From positions 94,679-158,678 of the forward strand of contig ONSU01000009.1 of NCBI GenBank assembly GCA_900320545.1: a DNA stretch of 64,000 bases, given 5' to 3'. Each line of letters opens with the position of its first letter. Position 1 is the stretch's first letter. The position numbers and the translations under genes are program-made. Below are positions 35,301-41,700 of the stretch, piece by piece. Origin of the DNA: an uncultured Bacteroidales bacterium (GTDB lineage: Bacteria; Bacteroidota; Bacteroidia; Bacteroidales; UBA932). The notes beneath the pieces are model-generated. The model was not told the DNA's origin. It made no database searches and saw only the letters and a list, made by a program, of their open reading frames with translations.

Positions 35301-36044
35301 TTCAACGTTCCAGTTGTTGATTTCCCCGGTATCGGGAACCAGGGCGGCACGACCGGTGAGCGTCACTTTCTCCGACGAAGTTTCGCCGGGGGCGACTTCC
35401 ATCTTGAAGCCGGTTACGCTGCCGATTCCTTCTTCCCGCGCCTTGCCGCCGCCGGTCGGGGCGTTGAGGTTGATACGGAGAATGGCCATCGGGCGTGCCA
35501 GGGTGATGCCTTCCAGCGTGAAGGAACTGTTTTCCACAACGGCATTGTCGGTCGACCAGCCCATGATATCGCAGGAGGGGTCGAAGGTGCCGAGGACCGG
35601 ATGCTGCACGGCTTTGAGGTTGAGGCCGACCGTTCCGGCGCTATAGCATTTTTCGAAAGCCGAAGCGGGGTAGAAGAGGAACATATTATAGGTCCCGTCA
35701 TCCAACGTGGCATTTCCGGTGAAGATGGGATTGTTGTCCGTCGTTTCCTCGGCCGTGAGCTTGATGGATTTGGATTTATCGGTAATTTCTCCGAAGATGA
35801 CGCCGAGTTCCTCGCCGGAATTGCTCCAGTGGGAATGGTAAACGGAACCTCCGGTGGGGGAGGCTTCTTCGCTGAGATAAGTCTTGGTGCTCTCCTGGGC
35901 TTCTTCCGGTCTGGCCCCGATGGTGATGCGGGTCTTGCCGCCGCCGAAGAGGCCGCTTTCATTCTTGTTGCAGGAAACAAGTGCAAGGGCGGCTGCTACA
36001 ACCGCTGCTGCGTAACGTGTAATCTTTCTCATACGGCAACTCAT
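32373..36044 (-). CDS. Large multidomain surface lipoprotein (fimbrillin-like, OB-fold, BACON domains)
   Basis: About 1223 aa with a lipoprotein signal (TRYAAAVVAAALALVSC, lipobox Cys near residue 25). The start at 36044 (MSCRMRKITRY) lies 1 nt after the stop of the short upstream gene; MRKITRY at 36032 is also possible. Longer frames that run through tRNA-Ser are artefacts. The N-terminal ~330 residues look fimbrillin-like. Then come a ricin-like/unknown domain (IQDANGKYLYAAASGSNYL), two nucleic-acid-like OB folds (NAIVGDSTGKMLLFMDN and NYVIGDATGVMLMYVN), and two BACON-type repeats (SVSPNELSWATNEYGQSNAK, ISADVTSLTWAANQYGTSAA). The end (CYGGAQKNLVIYKKN) repeats the motif of the middle domain. 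Probably displayed on the outer membrane; ligand unknown. Confidence 0.8.
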   Translation of the reverse strand: MSCRMRKITRYAAAVVAAALALVSCNKNESGLFGGGKTRITIGARPEEAQESTKTYLSEEASPTGGSVYHSHWSNSGEELGVIFGEITDKSKSIKLTAEETTDNNPIFTGNATLDDGTYNMFLFYPASAFEKCYSAGTVGLNLKAVQHPVLGTFDPSCDIMGWSTDNAVVENSSFTLEGITLARPMAILRINLNAPTGGGKAREEGIGSVTGFKMEVAPGETSSEKVTLTGRAALVPDTGEINNWNVENNYVEASIDAAEMITIGESEGFQSVYLIVNPATIPSGREITFSVETEKYSGVNKIVRTVTAPAEMAFEAGKVNTINLTLRDKDFPDDVIDEDYNGDWLITGVKNDVTYAALAYSSGNNLKASAALTFSADGSTISSDTDLADCIMTFTKVTEGDYTGMYTIQDANGKYLYAAASGSNYLKAKDEPDVNAYWTVTMEGEDYSIIASKSSNRNVMRFNPNGNYDPLVSCYGSASQSPVKLYPASMISGGSPVVTSTTIADILEGGAGSYGKVENLLVYAVSGKNAIVGDSTGKMLLFMDNTLAVGDNITITNAVTTVYSQVVLEITGGTIAKNSSGNTVNHGTAVAIDDATTCESQINAFSATGFHSAIYVAMIGDQSGRNIQGSNAKLYLSQANDATNNKRVETLGYVYAYSSSHSNFYYQAVSITEYTEPGAPSLSVSPNELSWATNEYGQSNAKEVTVTLNAEVDEDNYTISGSDDNWVVTPYGGNGGTISVYPKTANTGSSARTFSFDVVHSDDNSVKQTVTCTQAANAVTISTILADATVTSSNTVNYEVDGVTVMAAQGGKNYVIGDATGVMLMYVNQTLTVGKQYKVSGGVKLYNGVHEFTGTLNITESTGTAPAAGTPETMTVSSLTAYAAAPVTKYAVVTATAQSSGYLCSDGTNTINVYDGTGTWSQFYGKQVKITGYLIGFYNKINMIATAIEDNTDPNTPSISADVTSLTWAANQYGTSAAKTINVTINANASGYTFSWGVGRNNVFNVVDNGDNTVSVYPIAANTSTTEDLKSALRIEHKDNRSLYAEISLTQSKVSSGPAWTRITSVDELLAGGTCILGYEATANSGVIVPMANKGSATTSAAGFMYSGSTATSGGSGTINMATVTETSDFEVTIVASTTVSGAICIKIGNNFIGNTNTKNNCKLFTAEAKTTSFTPTIGTNNVFTLKITENETYHTFQYNSGSPRFACYGGAQKNLVIYKKN

Positions 36045-36045
36045 T

Positions 36046-36201
36046 TTAATCTTCATCGCCGAAATCCCAGGAACCGCCGGTGCCGGGGTCCTGTCCAGGA
36101 GTAATGCCTCCCGCTGTAAGGGAAGCCTGTAGAAAACTGCGTTCGACGCAGACCCCGCCGACTCTGCAGGCGGGAGCGGAATAAAGCATTTTCTTTTGCA
36201 T
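36046..36201 (-). CDS. Short peptide gene coupled to the surface lipoprotein
   Basis: A 51-aa product starting MQKKMLYSAPACRVGGVCVE and ending in the acidic tail GGSWDFGDED. Bacteroidota often have such short K-rich/acid-tailed peptides directly upstream of large fimbrillin or surface-protein genes; their role is unknown. The stop TAA is followed after one A by the ATG of the lipoprotein gene. A longer in-frame start (36243) exists but would overlap the promoter. Confidence 0.65.
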   Translation of the reverse strand: MQKKMLYSAPACRVGGVCVERSFLQASLTAGGITPGQDPGTGGSWDFGDED

Positions 36202-36247
36202 AATGGAAATGTATGAATGTTTTGACATTTTTCCTCTAACCAATCTA

Positions 36248-36279
36248 CAAATTTACGCATTGCCCGTGTAAGAAACAAA
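36248..36279 (-). promoter_or_regulatory. Bacteroidota-type promoter of the peptide-lipoprotein unit
   Basis: On the minus strand TTTG (36276-36279), a 20-nt spacer and TAAATTTG (36248-36255) precede the short gene by about 47 nt. Confidence 0.8.
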
Positions 36280-36316
36280 GTTTCCCCGCAAAAGTTTTCA
36301 AGAAAGTTTTCCACCG

Positions 36317-36347
36317 CTTGCTTTCTCCCAAAAAATCCGTACCTTTG
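36317..36347 (+). promoter_or_regulatory. Bacteroidota-type promoter of tRNA-Ser
   Basis: CTTG (36317-36320), a 19-nt spacer and TACCTTTG (36340-36347) lie 17 nt before the tRNA. Confidence 0.8.
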
Positions 36348-36364
36348 CACCTCATTCCCGAAAT

Positions 36365-36449
36365 GGAGGAATGGCCGAGTGGTCGATGGCGGCAGTCTTG
36401 AAAACTGTTGTACAGCAATGTACCGGGGGTTCGAATCCCTCTTCCTCCG
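36365..36449 (+). tRNA. tRNA-Ser (TGA anticodon)
   Basis: Class II tRNA with acceptor GGAGGAA/TTCCTCC, long variable arm, anticodon TGA in CTTGAAA, and T-arm GGTTCGAATCC. CCA is not encoded. It marks the point where the GC-rich chromosome gives way to more AT-rich accessory DNA. Confidence 0.96.
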
Positions 36450-36474
36450 CGAGTTCGCTCCTATGCTCCACAGG

Positions 36475-36515
36475 TCAAGGATTTGAGGCAAAACTCAAGT
36501 CCTTGATTTTCTTTT
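36475..36515 (+). terminator. Intrinsic terminator after tRNA-Ser
   Basis: TCAAGGATTTGAG pairs with CTCAAGTCCTTGA (one mismatch) across a GCAAAA loop, followed by TTTTCTTTT. Confidence 0.75.
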
Positions 36516-36759
36516 AGTTACTTCCATAACCCTTTGACGGTCCGCGAGTTTTGGGACGTTTTGTGTTACTGTGGCGTATCGCTTCCAGAATCAAAAAGAA
36601 GCATTCTAAAGTAGCCAGTTTGTAACCAACCTGTGACCGATTGTTTCGGATCACTTTCCGTCGGAATTTCCACTGTAACGATTGTCACAAGAAGATAATA
36701 GTTAGCAAAATCTTTTTTTCATACAGCCACCGTCCCTTCCCGGAACGATGGCTGGTCAT
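36516..36759. other. Non-coding stretch after tRNA-Ser
   Basis: About 240 nt between the tRNA-Ser terminator and the 3' end of the AlbA_2 gene. I see no gene, no recognisable integrase remnant, and no direct copy of the tRNA 3' end that would prove integration. Confidence 0.6.
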
Positions 36760-38253
36760 TTATGGTTTAAGAAGAATCCAATGGCCTCCATTGGCTGGCC
36801 CTTCTCGTTCTATCTCTACTCCTTTCATTTTGGCGATGTGCCATTCAATAGTCTTGGGAGCTACACCTATCTCTTTCGCCATCTCCGGTATGGTCACTTC
36901 TGGATTCCTACCAATTATCTCCCTGATTTTTACCCTAGTTTTTACCCTAGTTTTTACCCTGATTTCTTCGTTTTCAGTTCCTTTCCCAGGTGAACTGGTG
37001 GACTGAACAAGCCGTAGCGTCAGCTCCACCCGGTCATCATTCTGACCGAAGTGTTCCTTGATTTCTGGCACTGGCCACTTGTTATCGGCCCAGCCTTTCT
37101 TGATGGTATCAGCTCCGCTACCCGCACGTTCGCCGCCGCCAATCATCTCAAACATCTTGTGAAGTGCCGAGTTGCGGCAAATGCTATGACCACCTTCGAA
37201 GAAGTCTTCTACACTCACCAGCATCGTCCCAGGATTCGAGAAATACAGCCGGTCAGGATAACGTTCAATGACAGGACCTTCGTAAAGACGTGTCGATGCG
37301 TGGACAATGCAGTTCACCAATGCCTCTCTGACGGCCTTGTGAGCAGTGGTTTCATCCTGGCGATACACGCCCTCCATCTGGAACGGAGTAGGCAATGCAA
37401 GGAAAAGCTTGGGCAGGACACGACGATAGAACTGATAAAGATTCGGCTCCCACATGCCATCCGGATAGACTCGGTCCGTCCAACGGATGTTCGGATTGCT
37501 GCTCAGCTTCTCCCGGAAATCCACGAAGTACCTAGGCATTACTCCCATAATCGCCAGTTCCGTGCCGAACATCAGCACGCCAGCCAGCGTAAAGCCCTTC
37601 TCTCCGGACTCCTGATCCACTCGGTATCCTCCCAGGCGCTGCAAGAACTCCAGGTCACCTAAATCATTCCAGGCATGACCTTCATGACGCATCTGGAACA
37701 GCTGCCGGTACTGCCGGATGGTGGTTTGGTCAAAATCACGCTCCAGCGTAAAGTTCTTCAGAATACGGCTGTCCTGCGGATTGGTAAGAACCATCGCATC
37801 GGCAAACATTCGGCTAATCTCATCCTTCGTGCAGAGATAATCTCCTTCATGGTTACGCTTGAATGCTTGATTCGGATTCCCGTTGATATAAACCGGCTTC
37901 ACATCGAAAGGAGCGCGAGGAATGACAAATACCAGAACTTTCTTCCCGTCAAGCTCTCCCTCAATAACATCCTTATCCATCAGAAGGCAGTGGCTCACCT
38001 TGCCCTTGTTATGGGCACAATCCCAGAACGTCTTCTTATACTTGTCCACCTGCTCATCCGTGAACCCATCAGGAGTGAACCGATGATTCTTCTCCTTCAC
38101 GCCAAGCACAATCACGCCACCCTTCGTATTCGTAAAAGCCGAATAAGTCTCCCAGAAACTCCCCGGAAAACCGCCGAGTGCCGACTTGAATTCAACCTCG
38201 GTTCCTTCCTTCTTCTGGCACAACCCCAGAATATATGACACAAATCCTTTCAT
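36760..38253 (-). CDS. AlbA_2 / HATPase_c_4 ATP-binding regulator with winged-helix C-terminus
   Basis: A 497-aa protein. Residues about 15-150 form an AlbA_2 (Schlafen-type) nucleic-acid-binding domain (EGTEVEFKSALGG, FTNTKGGVIVLGVKE). Residues about 320-410 match the HATPase_c_4 region (AVREALVNCIVHAS, GGERAGSGADTI), and the C-terminus is a winged helix (VTIPEMAKEIGVAPKTIEWH). Such proteins are common in accessory regions and are thought to be transcriptional regulators or stress/defence factors. Between the ATPase and the winged helix lies a (RVKT)n tract coded by a 12-bp tandem repeat. Confidence 0.85.
   Translation of the reverse strand: MKGFVSYILGLCQKKEGTEVEFKSALGGFPGSFWETYSAFTNTKGGVIVLGVKEKNHRFTPDGFTDEQVDKYKKTFWDCAHNKGKVSHCLLMDKDVIEGELDGKKVLVFVIPRAPFDVKPVYINGNPNQAFKRNHEGDYLCTKDEISRMFADAMVLTNPQDSRILKNFTLERDFDQTTIRQYRQLFQMRHEGHAWNDLGDLEFLQRLGGYRVDQESGEKGFTLAGVLMFGTELAIMGVMPRYFVDFREKLSSNPNIRWTDRVYPDGMWEPNLYQFYRRVLPKLFLALPTPFQMEGVYRQDETTAHKAVREALVNCIVHASTRLYEGPVIERYPDRLYFSNPGTMLVSVEDFFEGGHSICRNSALHKMFEMIGGGERAGSGADTIKKGWADNKWPVPEIKEHFGQNDDRVELTLRLVQSTSSPGKGTENEEIRVKTRVKTRVKIREIIGRNPEVTIPEMAKEIGVAPKTIEWHIAKMKGVEIEREGPANGGHWILLKP
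36927..36962. repeat. 12-bp tandem repeat within the AlbA_2 gene
   Basis: Three tandem copies of TTTTTACCCTAG (the last ends GA) code for the RVKT units between the ATPase and winged-helix domains. Copy-number change would be in frame and alter linker length by four residues. Confidence 0.8.
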
Positions 38254-38260
38254 ACAAATG

Positions 38261-38268
38261 CAAAGTTA
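38261..38268 (-). promoter_or_regulatory. -7 box of the AlbA_2 gene
   Basis: TAACTTTG on the minus strand, 8 nt before the ATG. A TTG lies 17 nt upstream, slightly closer than the usual 19-21 nt. Confidence 0.5.
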
Positions 38269-38294
38269 ACAAAAAGTCTCCGCATCAAGAAATA

Positions 38295-38807
38295 AACCTC
38301 ATGCAACTTGCTTTTCTCCTTATCGTCTCCGCCCTCACGGCCCGGGGCCTGGACGCCTCGCTCCTGGTGCCGGAGGAAACGGACATCTCCCTGCCGGAGC
38401 GCTACCGCGTGAACGAGTGGTGCCGCCAGCTGGGCAAAGACAACGTCCTCCTCATCTCCATCCACTGCAACGCCGCCGGCCGAGGCGACCGCCGGCTCTT
38501 CGCCCGCGGCTGGTGCGCCTACACCACCCGTGGCGACACCCGGGCCGATGCCCTCGCCACCTCCCTCTACACCGCCGCCCAGGCCCACCTCCCCGGCCAC
38601 CGCCTCTGCACCGACTACACCGACGCCGACCCCGCCCTCGAGAAAGACTTCTACCTCCTCCGCCATACCAGCTGCCCCGCCGTCCTCACCGAAAACCTCT
38701 TCATGGACAACCACGAAGACTGCGACTTCCTTCTCAGCCCCGAAGGCCAACAGGCCCTCGTTGACCTTCACGTCGATGGCATCACCGCCTACCTCTCCAC
38801 CCTCTAA
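38295..38807 (+). pseudogene. N-acetylmuramoyl-L-alanine amidase (Amidase_3), 5'-truncated remnant
   Basis: The reading frame encodes the C-terminal two thirds of an Amidase_3 peptidoglycan hydrolase: IVSALTARGLDASLLVPEET, LLISIHCNAAG (zinc-ligand His) and CPAVLTENLFMDN (catalytic Glu). The N-terminal part with the first zinc-binding HG motif and the second ligand Glu is missing; upstream sequence is unrelated and includes the AlbA_2 promoter. The fragment is GC-rich and codes like the chromosome, unlike the AT-rich DNA on both sides. The frame stays open back to 38235, but no complete enzyme can be made. The left boundary is approximate. Confidence 0.75.
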
Positions 38808-38841
38808 CGTAGAATGCCCGGCCCCGCCGAGCATTCTCGCT

Positions 38842-38898
38842 TTTGTTGTCCACTCCTGTCCATCCTGTCCACTCCGTCCACCGGAGTCCAAGGTGGAC
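38842..38898. repeat. Left TGTCCAC repeat with hairpin
   Basis: Several degenerate TGTCCA(C/T) units end in TGTCCACTCCGTCCACC (38866-38882), with an ACTCCG/CGGAGT hairpin and a trailing AAGGTGGACAAG. The same 17-mer and hairpin arms recur at 62241-62309, at the other end of the protease island. Confidence 0.8.
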
Positions 38899-38907
38899 AA
38901 GTTGTTG

Positions 38908-39264
38908 TTACCATGTCAAATTTATGACTTCCGGAAAGTTGTTCAAGACCTTTCGTGTGGCACTTCCTATCCAGATCTTCTTTCTGCCGATTTCTTTGGT
39001 CCCGTATAGGGCTCCAGTGTAATCAAGTACATAGTAGAGTGCACCTCCTTTCAAGTATCTGACTCTGCCAAGAGAAAGCTTAACTCTTTCCAGCGTGTTC
39101 TTTCTCAGTAGACGGAATCTAACCTGATCTTTCCTATTTGCTGCGAATTCCAGGATTGCAATCGTGCAGGCTGGCATCTCATACCAGCTGGACGGCTGTT
39201 CGTTTGCGACTACATAGTACCAGGTACCGTCAATCTTACTGAATGTCAACTCTCTTGTGCTCAT
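38908..39264 (-). CDS. Small protein of unknown function
   Basis: A 118-aa product taken to start at MSTRELTFSKIDGTWYYVVA. It has no signal peptide or transmembrane segment and is predicted rich in beta strands (VRFRLLRKN, KGGALYYVLDY). The first 29 nt overlap the upstream membrane-protein gene. It is the third gene of the unit that begins with motif A at 40169-40197. I do not recognise its family. Confidence 0.6.
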   Translation of the reverse strand: MSTRELTFSKIDGTWYYVVANEQPSSWYEMPACTIAILEFAANRKDQVRFRLLRKNTLERVKLSLGRVRYLKGGALYYVLDYTGALYGTKEIGRKKIWIGSATRKVLNNFPEVINLTW

Positions 39265-39574
39265 TTTCTTTCTTCTTGTCTTGGATGGCTGCATAGATGC
39301 CAACTCCTACATATATGACTCCTGTGATAGCATCAATTACGGACCATGCTTCTTTGTCGTGAAGATAAACTGGAATGAACGGATTGAACAAAAGGGCGAT
39401 CACAGCGAAGAGAATTACTCCGAAGTTGATTTTGTCACCTTGTGCATAGCTCCCCATGGCAACCAGACAACTGCTGATGAAAACAACGATTCTTAAGAAA
39501 GTGTAGTATCCAATAGGAAGATCTGCGATTCCAAGGAAAAGGAAGGCTGCGGGGATAAGGAATATCCAGATCAT
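39236..39574 (-). CDS. Small membrane protein, DUF6804-like
   Basis: A 112-aa protein with three or four hydrophobic helices (IFLIPAAFLFLGIADL, FLRIVVFISSCLVAMGSY, FGVILFAVIALLFNPFIPVY, ITGVIYVGVGIYAAI). The LPIGYYTFLRIVVF and LLFNPFIPVYL pattern is like the DUF6804 family. Function unknown. It follows the repeat-protein gene by 11 nt. Confidence 0.65.
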   Translation of the reverse strand: MIWIFLIPAAFLFLGIADLPIGYYTFLRIVVFISSCLVAMGSYAQGDKINFGVILFAVIALLFNPFIPVYLHDKEAWSVIDAITGVIYVGVGIYAAIQDKKKENEHKRVDIQ

Positions 39575-39585
39575 AGTCTCGTCAT

Positions 39586-40122
39586 TTAGAAGGACCAGAT
39601 GGAAGTTCCGAAGGAAGAACTGCTGTGAGAAGAAGTGGTCGTGCCGAAAATATCGGTAGAGGTGGTGCTGCCGCCGATGCTACGGCCATAGGCGTCACGA
39701 TGAGTAGAGTGGGTGTTGCCGAAATAGTCGGTCGAGGAAGTCGTCGAACCAGTGCTGTAGCCATAGGCGTCGCGGCGGGATTCAGTGGTATTTCCAAAGT
39801 AGTCGGTGCTCATGGAAGAGGTGCCGGTGGTGTAGCCGTAAGAATCACGATGGGTTGTCTGCGTGTTGCCAAAGTAGTCAGTGGAAGAGGTGGAGGTTCC
39901 AATGGTGTAGCCGTAGGCATCGCGGTGAGTGGTCGTTGTATTTCCGAAATAATCGGTAGAAGTCGTGGACGTACCGGTAGTGCGGCCGTAAGCATCACGG
40001 TGGACAGTGGTGCGGTTACCGAAGTAATCGGTTGTGGAAGTGGAGGAGCCGACATAGACCTGGGCGAAGGAGGTGAAGGAAACGGCTACCATTGCAGCGA
40101 TGAGGGTGATGATCTTTTTCAT
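39586..40122 (-). CDS. Secreted TDYFGN-repeat protein
   Basis: A 178-aa product with a signal peptide (MKKIITLIAAMVAVSFTSFA) followed by six tandem ~25-residue repeats of the form TDYFGNTxTTHRDAYGYxxG. The last is degenerate (TDIFGTTTSSHSSSS). The repeats are rich in Ser/Thr/Tyr/Gly/Asn and probably form a repetitive beta structure outside the inner membrane. It is the first gene of the unit with motif A, so it is likely the most abundant product of that unit. I do not recognise a functional family. Confidence 0.75.
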   Translation of the reverse strand: MKKIITLIAAMVAVSFTSFAQVYVGSSTSTTDYFGNRTTVHRDAYGRTTGTSTTSTDYFGNTTTTHRDAYGYTIGTSTSSTDYFGNTQTTHRDSYGYTTGTSSMSTDYFGNTTESRRDAYGYSTGSTTSSTDYFGNTHSTHRDAYGRSIGGSTTSTDIFGTTTSSHSSSSFGTSIWSF

Positions 40123-40168
40123 GATGTAGTGTTTTTATTTTGTTAAACTTTGTTCCTTGTTTTGGTTA

Positions 40169-40197
40169 TATATGTCAGCCATCGAGGAAAGGTAACC
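40169..40197 (-). promoter_or_regulatory. Motif A: proposed island sigma-factor promoter of the repeat-protein unit
   Basis: On the minus strand GGTTACCTTT (40188-40197), 13 nt, CATATA (40169-40174). The same pattern with the same spacing occurs at 41656-41684 and 59634-59662. A second GGTTACC word lies 9 nt upstream. The leader to the ATG is about 40 nt. Confidence 0.7.
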
Positions 40198-40217
40198 CGG
40201 GTAACCTTACTTTTTTC

Positions 40218-40250
40218 AAAAAAACAGCCGGAGTCAAAAACTCCGGCTGT
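40218..40250 (-). terminator. Intrinsic terminator of the J-domain gene
   Basis: On the minus strand ACAGCCGGAGT pairs perfectly with ACTCCGGCTGT over a 5-nt loop, followed by a T run. It separates the J-domain unit from motif A. Confidence 0.88.
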
Positions 40251-40282
40251 AAGATCATTCTTTATGCTTCATTCATTCGCGG

Positions 40283-41389
40283 TTAAATCCACTTGAAGCT
40301 GTTGAATACCCGATCGAAATCATCCTTCCATATACTGGACTCTTTTTCTCTATATGATAGAACAAGTTTTACCATTTCGTTATTATTCTGGAAAATGGCT
40401 ATTCTGCAAACAACCGGGATAGAAGGATCAAAGTTGTTCCCTGTCCGTCTATAGTCTATCTGAATACATTTTGCCCCGTTAATAGTTGACCACTTATATG
40501 TATAACTGCCCATCAACCTGGCAGCAGGACCGATGCATCCCTCGACCAATTCGTCAAGAACGCCCTTCCACTCGCTGTCAAGGGTTTCTGTATCGGTGGC
40601 TTTCATGAAGTCTCCATATGATCCTTTCAAGTATTGAATCATAATCCGGCAATACTGATCAAGGGCTGTTTTCTCTCTTCTGGAAAGACCCTTCTGCTGA
40701 AAAATGATATTGTCGTCATTCTGCGTCAGATTCAAACTTTTCAGGGACTTGGAATACTCATCTTCTTCACCGCGCAGTTCTACAGTGGAGGGAACTGAAA
40801 TCTGGAAAGAGCTGCCTGCGGAATATTTGGTCCATCCGTCAGGTAAGGATTCTTCCTGCTGTTTTAAGTCAGGGGTTTGGACAACAGGTTCCGGGGCTTC
40901 TGCACTCGATGATGAAATGGAATGGAATGCCGCAAAGAGAATCCCAATTAATGTCATTACCAAAGCAACAACCAAATATGGCTTTGCTCCATCCAGAGCG
41001 CCCTTGGCAGCATTAGCCGAATCTTTCTTCAGGTTTGCATAAAACTCCTTGACATATTCCTCGGCCGCCATTCTTGCCTTTTTGATATCCTGCCTGAGCT
41101 GGTCGTCTTGAATATCATAATCATTATCTTCTGAGGCAGATGTTTGTTTCGAAGAATTCTTAGGGTTGGCATATTGATAGGACTGATACTCTTTATCATA
41201 ACGTGCCCTTGTATCCGCATTGCTGAGGATTGAGTAAGCCTCGTTGATATCTTTCATCTGTTCGGTGGTATCCCTGTCGGGATTCTTGTCCGGATGCCAT
41301 TTGAGTGCTTGCATACGGTAAGCAGCTTTGATCTGCTCAGGCGTCGCATTCTCAGGAATTCCCAGTATGCTATAGTAGTCCTTGAACAT
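40283..41389 (-). CDS. Membrane-anchored J-domain protein
   Basis: A 368-aa protein with an N-terminal J-domain (residues 1-70, YYSILGIPENATPEQIKAAY, HPD at 32-34) that would stimulate a DnaK/Hsp70 ATPase. A single transmembrane segment follows near residues 135-158 (LVVALVMTLIGILFAAF), then a C-terminal domain of about 200 residues (TKYSAGSSFQISVPSTVELR onwards) of unknown family, probably on the far side of the membrane. No Gly/Phe or zinc-finger regions, so it is not DnaJ itself. It starts 5 nt after the small membrane-protein gene and shares motif B. Confidence 0.85.
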   Translation of the reverse strand: MFKDYYSILGIPENATPEQIKAAYRMQALKWHPDKNPDRDTTEQMKDINEAYSILSNADTRARYDKEYQSYQYANPKNSSKQTSASEDNDYDIQDDQLRQDIKKARMAAEEYVKEFYANLKKDSANAAKGALDGAKPYLVVALVMTLIGILFAAFHSISSSSAEAPEPVVQTPDLKQQEESLPDGWTKYSAGSSFQISVPSTVELRGEEDEYSKSLKSLNLTQNDDNIIFQQKGLSRREKTALDQYCRIMIQYLKGSYGDFMKATDTETLDSEWKGVLDELVEGCIGPAARLMGSYTYKWSTINGAKCIQIDYRRTGNNFDPSIPVVCRIAIFQNNNEMVKLVLSYREKESSIWKDDFDRVFNSFKWI

Positions 41390-41394
41390 GGTGC

Positions 41395-41610
41395 TTACCT
41401 TTTTTCTATATCTGAGCCAGTATTATCATCATTGTCGTTCTTTTTCCAGACGGCCTTCAATGCTCCGATCAACCCGGCAAATGCGATAAGGCCGAGCATA
41501 CCAGGCGTGCTGTGTCCTGCGTCGCCACGAACACCAACGATGACTGCGAAAAGGAAGAAGAATACGACGATTGCTACAATCGTTACGATGATTTTGGATG
41601 TCTTTTTCAT
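41395..41610 (-). CDS. Small membrane protein
   Basis: A 71-aa product starting MKKTSKIIVTIVAIVVFFFLF, with a second hydrophobic stretch (GMLGLIAFAGLIGALKAVW) and an acidic tail. The start is chosen 29 codons inside the longest frame because the motif-B promoter would otherwise fall inside the gene. First gene of the unit that also encodes the J-domain protein. Function unknown. Confidence 0.6.
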   Translation of the reverse strand: MKKTSKIIVTIVAIVVFFFLFAVIVGVRGDAGHSTPGMLGLIAFAGLIGALKAVWKKNDNDDNTGSDIEKR

Positions 41611-41655
41611 GATTCTATGATTTAAATTGTTAAACTTCATTGCTTTGTTCAAACC

Positions 41656-41684
41656 TATATGTCGAAGAATCATGAAAGGTAACC
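41656..41684 (-). promoter_or_regulatory. Motif B: proposed island sigma-factor promoter of the J-domain unit
   Basis: On the minus strand GGTTACCTTT (41675-41684), 13 nt, CATATA (41656-41661), identical in both boxes and spacing to motif A. The leader to the ATG at 41610 is about 40 nt. Confidence 0.7.
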
Positions 41685-41700
41685 TCTGCGTAGTCAAAGA

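Noticed and set aside
36045-36491. N-terminal extension of the surface lipoprotein through tRNA-Ser
   Set aside because: The frame is open by chance; it would read through a tRNA, two promoters and the short peptide gene, and it would bury the lipoprotein signal.
36516-36759. Integrase remnant after tRNA-Ser
   Set aside because: No frame on either strand shows tyrosine-recombinase motifs, and no repeat of the tRNA end is found nearby.
36927-36962. Short tandem repeat as a CRISPR-like array
   Set aside because: 12-bp units without spacers, in frame inside a coding region.
38235-38294. True N-terminus for the amidase from the open frame starting at 38235
   Set aside because: The extra residues overlap the AlbA_2 gene's start and promoter and lack the Amidase_3 HG motif; the frame is open by chance.
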